Positions 60,458-64,000 of a DNA stretch of 64,000 nt are shown here, piece by piece. The stretch covers positions 2,845,501 to 2,909,500 of the forward strand of contig NZ_CP013949.1 in the NCBI RefSeq assembly GCF_000296215.2. Direction: 5' to 3'. Under the pieces are notes generated by a model, which made no database searches, had not been told where the DNA came from, and saw only the letters and a list, made by a program, of their open reading frames with translations. This stretch comes from Bradyrhizobium sp. CCGE-LA001 (lineage in GTDB: Bacteria; Pseudomonadota; Alphaproteobacteria; Rhizobiales; Xanthobacteraceae). Numbering within the stretch: position 1 is the stretch's first letter; each line of letters starts with the position of its first letter. The translations under genes and the position numbers were made by a program.

Positions 60458-61618
60458 TTACGCCGCGGTCGAAGCCTTCTGCGCGGCCTTCGCCTGCGCG
60501 GCGGCGGCTTCGTCCTTGCGGATCTCTGACAGCTTCTTCTGGACCTGCTCCGAGAAGATATACTGCGCCGGGCGCTGCTTGGACATGTCGATCTCCGGCG
60601 CCATCGGACCCGAGGTCTTGATGCCGCGCAGCGACACCCACATCGCCTTCAGCGGGTTGTTGAGCGCAGCAGTCGCCGCCGTCGGCTCGTAGCCGCAATG
60701 GGCCATACAGTCGGCGCACTTCTCGTACTTGCCGGTGCCGTAGGTGTCCCAATCGGTGGTGTCCATCAGCTCCTTGAAGGTCTTGGCGTAGCCTTCACCG
60801 AGCAGATAGCAGGGCTTCTGCCAGCCGAAGATGTTGCGCGCGGGCATGCCCCATGGCGTGCACTCGTATTCCTGGTTGCCGGCGAGGAAGTCCAGGAACA
60901 GGCCGGAATGCATGAAATTCCACTTCTTGCCCTTGCCCATGGCGAAGACGTCGCGGAACAGCTTCTTGGTCTTGGTGCGGTTGAGGAAGTGCTCCTGGTC
61001 CGGCGCACGCTCATAGGCGTAGCCTGGCGACATCGAGACGCCGACGCCGAGCTCGACGGTGAGGTCGAGGAATTTGGCGATCTCCTCGGCCGGATGGCCG
61101 TCGAAGATGGTCGCGTTGACGTTCACGGTGAAGCCGCGCGCCTTGGCCGCCTTGATCGCCGACACCGCGCGGTCGAACACGCCCTTCTGCGACACCGCCT
61201 TGTCGTGATGGTCCTTCAGGCCGTCGAGATGCACCGAGAAGAACAGATACGGCGAGGGCTCGAACAGATCGAGCTTCTTCTCGAGCAGCAGCGCGTTGGT
61301 GCAGAGCGAGACGAACTTCTTGCGTTCGACGAGGCCGCGCACGATCTCGCCGATCTCCTTGTGGATCAGCGGCTCGCCGCCGGGAATGGCGACCATCGGC
61401 GCGCCGCACTCGTCGGCGGCGTCCCAGCATTCCTGCGCCGTCATGCGGCGGTTGAGGATCGCATCCGGATAATCGATCTTGCCGCAACCGACGCAGGCGA
61501 GGTTGCAGCGAAACAGCGGCTCCAGCATCAGCACGAGCGGATAGCGCTTGCGGCCAAGCAGTTTCTGCTTGAGCAAATAGCCGCCGATACGCATTTCCTT
61601 GAAGAAGGGGATGGCCAT
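60458..61618 (-). CDS. hpnH: Adenosylhopane synthase HpnH (radical SAM)
   Basis: The 386-residue enzyme binds an iron-sulphur cluster through Cys38, Cys42 and Cys45 in RCNLACVGCGKIDYP and S-adenosylmethionine through IPGGEPLIH. It adds the adenosyl group to hopene, forming adenosylhopane, the first step to all C35 hopanoids. A C-terminal CADCMAHCGYEP supplies further Cys, and an Ala/Lys-rich tail ends the protein. It lies 36 bp after ispH on the minus strand. Confidence 0.96.
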   Translation of the reverse strand: MAIPFFKEMRIGGYLLKQKLLGRKRYPLVLMLEPLFRCNLACVGCGKIDYPDAILNRRMTAQECWDAADECGAPMVAIPGGEPLIHKEIGEIVRGLVERKKFVSLCTNALLLEKKLDLFEPSPYLFFSVHLDGLKDHHDKAVSQKGVFDRAVSAIKAAKARGFTVNVNATIFDGHPAEEIAKFLDLTVELGVGVSMSPGYAYERAPDQEHFLNRTKTKKLFRDVFAMGKGKKWNFMHSGLFLDFLAGNQEYECTPWGMPARNIFGWQKPCYLLGEGYAKTFKELMDTTDWDTYGTGKYEKCADCMAHCGYEPTAATAALNNPLKAMWVSLRGIKTSGPMAPEIDMSKQRPAQYIFSEQVQKKLSEIRKDEAAAAQAKAAQKASTAA

Positions 61619-61654
61619 TACACGTTTCTTTCTGGGCTTTTCAATTCGGGTGGG

Positions 61655-62581
61655 TCAGCTCGCAGCCAGTTGGGCCGGAAGCCGGAATTCGATGTTTTCC
61701 TCGCGGCCCGGCAGCACCTGGACCTTGACCGGTCCGATCCGCCGCATCGCTTCGATCACGTCATCCACGAGTACCTCAGGCGCTGAAGCGCCGGCCGTGA
61801 CGCCGACGGTCCTGGCATCTTTCAACCACTCCGGATTGAGCTCGCTGCCGTCGGCAATCAAATAACTCGCGACGCCGGCCTCAGTGCCGATTTCGCGGAG
61901 CCGATTCGAGTTCGAACTGTTGGCAGCGCCCACCACCAAGATCACGTCGACCAGCTTGCTCAAGTCCCTTACCGCAGATTGGCGGTTCTGTGTCGCATAG
62001 CAGATATCCCGGATATCCGGGCCTTGAATATCTGTAAAGCGGGCCTGGAGGGCCGCGATGATGTCCCTGGTGTCGTCGACCGACAGGGTGGTCTGGGTGA
62101 TGTAGGCCACTGGCGTATCCGCCGGCAGCGTGAGGGCCTTAACCTCTTCAACGCTTTGAACAAGCAGCACTGGCCCCGGAACCTGGCCCATCGTGCCCTC
62201 GACCTCGGGGTGACCGGCATGGCCGATCAGGATCAGGGTGCGCCCCTTGGTGATGTATCGCTTCCCCTGATTGTGAACTTTCGTGACCAAGGGGCAGGTG
62301 GCGTTGAGCACCGGAAGGTCGCGCGCTGCAGCCTCTTCCTCGACGCTGCGGGCGACGCCATGGGCGCTGAAGACCGTCACCGACTTCGGCGGAACCTCGG
62401 ACAATTCCTCGACGAAGATCGCACCCTTGTTCTTCAGGCTCTCGACCACGTATTTGTTGTGCACGATCTCATGGCGCACGTAGACGGGCGGGCCGTATTT
62501 CTCCAGAGCCCGTTCCACGATCTCGATCGCACGCACCACGCCCGCGCAGAAGCCGCGCGGCTGCGCCAGATAAACTTCCAT
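61655..62581 (-). CDS. ispH: 4-hydroxy-3-methylbut-2-enyl diphosphate reductase
   Basis: The 308-residue product is the last enzyme of the MEP isoprenoid pathway, giving IPP and DMAPP, the precursors of farnesyl-PP used by HpnD. The three cluster ligands are Cys12 (PRGFCAGV), Cys96 (NATCPLV) and Cys194 (DICYATQNRQ). SSNSNRL and SAHGV bind the substrate. MEVYLAQPRG at 62581 fits the family start; a frame extending to 62731 adds 50 unconserved residues. Pairing with hpnH ties isoprenoid supply to hopanoid side-chain synthesis. Confidence 0.95.
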   Translation of the reverse strand: MEVYLAQPRGFCAGVVRAIEIVERALEKYGPPVYVRHEIVHNKYVVESLKNKGAIFVEELSEVPPKSVTVFSAHGVARSVEEEAAARDLPVLNATCPLVTKVHNQGKRYITKGRTLILIGHAGHPEVEGTMGQVPGPVLLVQSVEEVKALTLPADTPVAYITQTTLSVDDTRDIIAALQARFTDIQGPDIRDICYATQNRQSAVRDLSKLVDVILVVGAANSSNSNRLREIGTEAGVASYLIADGSELNPEWLKDARTVGVTAGASAPEVLVDDVIEAMRRIGPVKVQVLPGREENIEFRLPAQLAAS

Positions 62582-63042
62582 TAGACGCCCATTACGCAAG
62601 TTGCACCAATCCGCTTCAAAATCCCCCGGCAGCACCCCGACTGACCAATAAGGTGCAATATCCGCACCATTGGCCTCGCGCACGCGGTAGCTGCCCACCC
62701 CCGTTTGGGACTCCGGCGCATGGAGGCGCAATACTTTGTGTCAAAAAATCGGCAACAAGGGAAGGTCGAATGAACCCTTGGTTCCCCGCCAGATCAATTG
62801 TGCGGTACTATAGTATGTGAGGCTTGTGAGCAAGATGGCGACATTTGTGCTCACCCTTTCGTCACTTTCCCGCCTCAACTCCCCGGCTATACCGACCGCC
62901 CGCATGAATTTGCCACGCTCTTCCACCGCTTAACTCGAACTTCTCGCGGTTAGAGCCACTGAAAACAGCAATAGGTTTCGCCCGGGAACTCCGATAAACA
63001 GCGGGCGTTTCCGGCAAGCTATTAACCGCAGAAAGAAAAGAA
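62582..63042. other. Divergent intergenic region ispH / hpnN, 461 bp
   Basis: Apart from the EcfG-type motif at 62985-63009, this region has no gene I recognise. It contains an AT-rich stretch around 62800 (TGCGGTACTATAGTATG) that could hold the ispH or a housekeeping promoter. It should carry both divergent promoters. Confidence 0.5.
62985..63009 (+). promoter_or_regulatory. EcfG-type (general stress response) promoter of hpnN
   Basis: GGAAC at 62985-62989 and CGTT at 63006-63009 are spaced by exactly 16 bases, a full match to the GGAAC-N16/17-CGTT consensus for EcfG in Rhizobiales. It lies 33 bp upstream of the hpnN start, leaving room for a short leader with a ribosome binding site. Confidence 0.7.
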
Positions 63043-64000
63043 GTGCTGCAAAGCGTAGTCGTTGCCACCGTCAGGGCCTGCACCCGATTTGCCACCCTCG
63101 TCGTCATTCTCGGGCTCCTGCTCTCGGTGGGAGCCGGCTATTACGCTGCGCGCCACTTCGCCATCAACACCGACATCAATTCGCTGATTTCTCAAAATCT
63201 CGACTGGCGCAAGCGCGACCAGCAATTCGACAAGGCGTTCGATCAGAACGAAACGATCCTCGCCGTGGTCGAAGCCAGAACGCCGGAGATGGCGAGCGCA
63301 GCTGCCGACGCGCTCTACGCCAGGCTGAAGGACGACAAGACCAACTTCCTGTCGCTGCAGCAGCTCGGCAGTGGCGAGTTCTTCGAGAAGAACGGACTGT
63401 TGTTCCTGCCGACCGAGGAGGTCGGCAAGATCACCGGCCAGTTCGAAGCCGCGGCGCCTCTGATCGAGATCATGGCCGGCGATCCCTCGATCCGGGGCCT
63501 CACCGGCGCGCTTGAGACGGGTCTCGCCGGCGTCAAGCGTGGCCAGGTCAAGCTCGACAGCACCGAGCGGCCCTTCAACCTGATCGCGCAGACGGTCGAG
63601 ACCGTGCTCAACAAGGGCAATGCGAGCTTCTCCTGGCGCGAACTCGTCGGCGACGAGCCGCTGAAGGATTCGGACAAGCGCGCTTTCATCGAGTTCAAGC
63701 CGATCCTCGACTACAACGCCTTGGAGCCCGGCAAAGATGCTACCGACGCGATTCGGAAAGCGGCGGCCGAGCTCGACTTTGCGAACAAATATCAGGCGCG
63801 GGTGCGGCTGACCGGCCCGGTGCCGATCGCCAACGAGGAATACGCGACCGTCCAGGAAGGCGCCGTCGTCAATGGCGTCGGCACCGTCCTGGTCGTGCTG
63901 CTGATTCTGTGGCTGGCACTGCATTCGTCGAAGATCATCTTCGCCGTGTTCGTCAATCTCTTCGTGGGCCTTGCGATCACGACCGCGGCCGGCCTGATGA
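63043..64000 (+). CDS. hpnN: Hopanoid transporter HpnN (RND/MMPL family), N-terminal part
   Basis: The frame starts at GTG 63043 with AAAGAAAAG before it and is open to the right edge, giving 319 residues. It shows an N-terminal helix (FATLVVILGLLLSVGAGYYA), a large periplasmic domain with NTDINSLISQNLDWRKRDQQ, and the second helix block starting TVLVVLLILWLALHSS, as in RND/MMPL lipid exporters. In Rhodopseudomonas HpnN moves hopanoids to the outer membrane. Location beside ispH-hpnH supports the name. The C-terminal half lies outside. Confidence 0.9.
   Translation, partial: MLQSVVVATVRACTRFATLVVILGLLLSVGAGYYAARHFAINTDINSLISQNLDWRKRDQQFDKAFDQNETILAVVEARTPEMASAAADALYARLKDDKTNFLSLQQLGSGEFFEKNGLLFLPTEEVGKITGQFEAAAPLIEIMAGDPSIRGLTGALETGLAGVKRGQVKLDSTERPFNLIAQTVETVLNKGNASFSWRELVGDEPLKDSDKRAFIEFKPILDYNALEPGKDATDAIRKAAAELDFANKYQARVRLTGPVPIANEEYATVQEGAVVNGVGTVLVVLLILWLALHSSKIIFAVFVNLFVGLAITTAAGLM

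Noticed and set aside
1..64000. CRISPR arrays, tRNA and rRNA genes, riboswitches
   Set aside because: No regularly spaced direct repeats, no cloverleaf with a GTTCRANNC arm and no rRNA segments were noticed. No B12 riboswitch box could be recognised upstream of eutB despite its cobalamin dependence.

Overview
The window is about 64 kb of GC-rich alphaproteobacterial chromosome. Codon use, the repeat families and above all the complete hopanoid locus (hpnC-D-E-shc-hpnG, ispH-hpnH, hpnN, plus the 2-methylase hpnP) point to Bradyrhizobium or a very close relative. I saw no rRNA, tRNA, CRISPR array, phage or intact transposase. Assignments rest on reading motifs and family resemblance; no database search was run.

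Layout. 0-1.5 kb: the 5' end of an MFS transporter gene on the minus strand, then a 1.1-kb intergenic stretch full of inverted repeats. 1.5-8.2 kb: ppc, a Tat-exported SMP-30-like protein, and an acyl-CoA-type module (SDR, thiolase-like protein, DUF35 zinc-ribbon/OB protein). 8.4-12 kb: amidase plus DUF2848, then two 2-oxoglutarate/Fe(II) dioxygenases, the second being AlkB. 12.1-19.5 kb: an aromatic/sugar-acid catabolic region, with hpaH, hpaF and a TPP enzyme on the minus strand diverging from hpaR, an LDH2-type dehydrogenase, an HpaI-type aldolase and a UxaA-type dehydratase on the plus strand. A perfect 16-bp palindrome lies between the two arms. 19.6-26.4 kb: a three-gene operon encoding transglutaminase-DUF2126, a circularly permuted ATP-grasp/alpha-E fusion and a second transglutaminase, a presumed amidoligase/peptide-modification system of unknown product. 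26.5-34.2 kb: HD protein, epoxide-hydrolase-like protein, folE, a Rieske/FAD reductase fusion, HdeD, a branched-chain-type binding protein and an acyl-CoA dehydrogenase.

34.2-41.0 kb is accessory. Two blocks (binding protein, 49-aa membrane peptide, DoxX and an exported protein; then MBL hydrolase, Bug receptor and LysR) are each closed on the right by a copy of the 3' end of the acyl-CoA dehydrogenase gene. The first copy is about 219 bp and well conserved, the second about 84 bp and decayed. This looks like two successive insertions at one site, with no integrase left.

41.2-64 kb: a polytopic membrane protein, a chemoreceptor, and eutB and eutC (ethanolamine ammonia-lyase) interrupted by hpnP. 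Then come an MMPL transporter and small exported proteins, followed by the hopanoid operon: HpnC/D/E make squalene from farnesyl-PP, Shc cyclises it, and HpnG acts on adenosylhopane made by HpnH. Degenerate vapBC relics sit between hpnG and hpnH. ispH-hpnH runs leftward, divergent from hpnN, which carries a perfect EcfG-type (general stress response) promoter motif and runs off the right edge.
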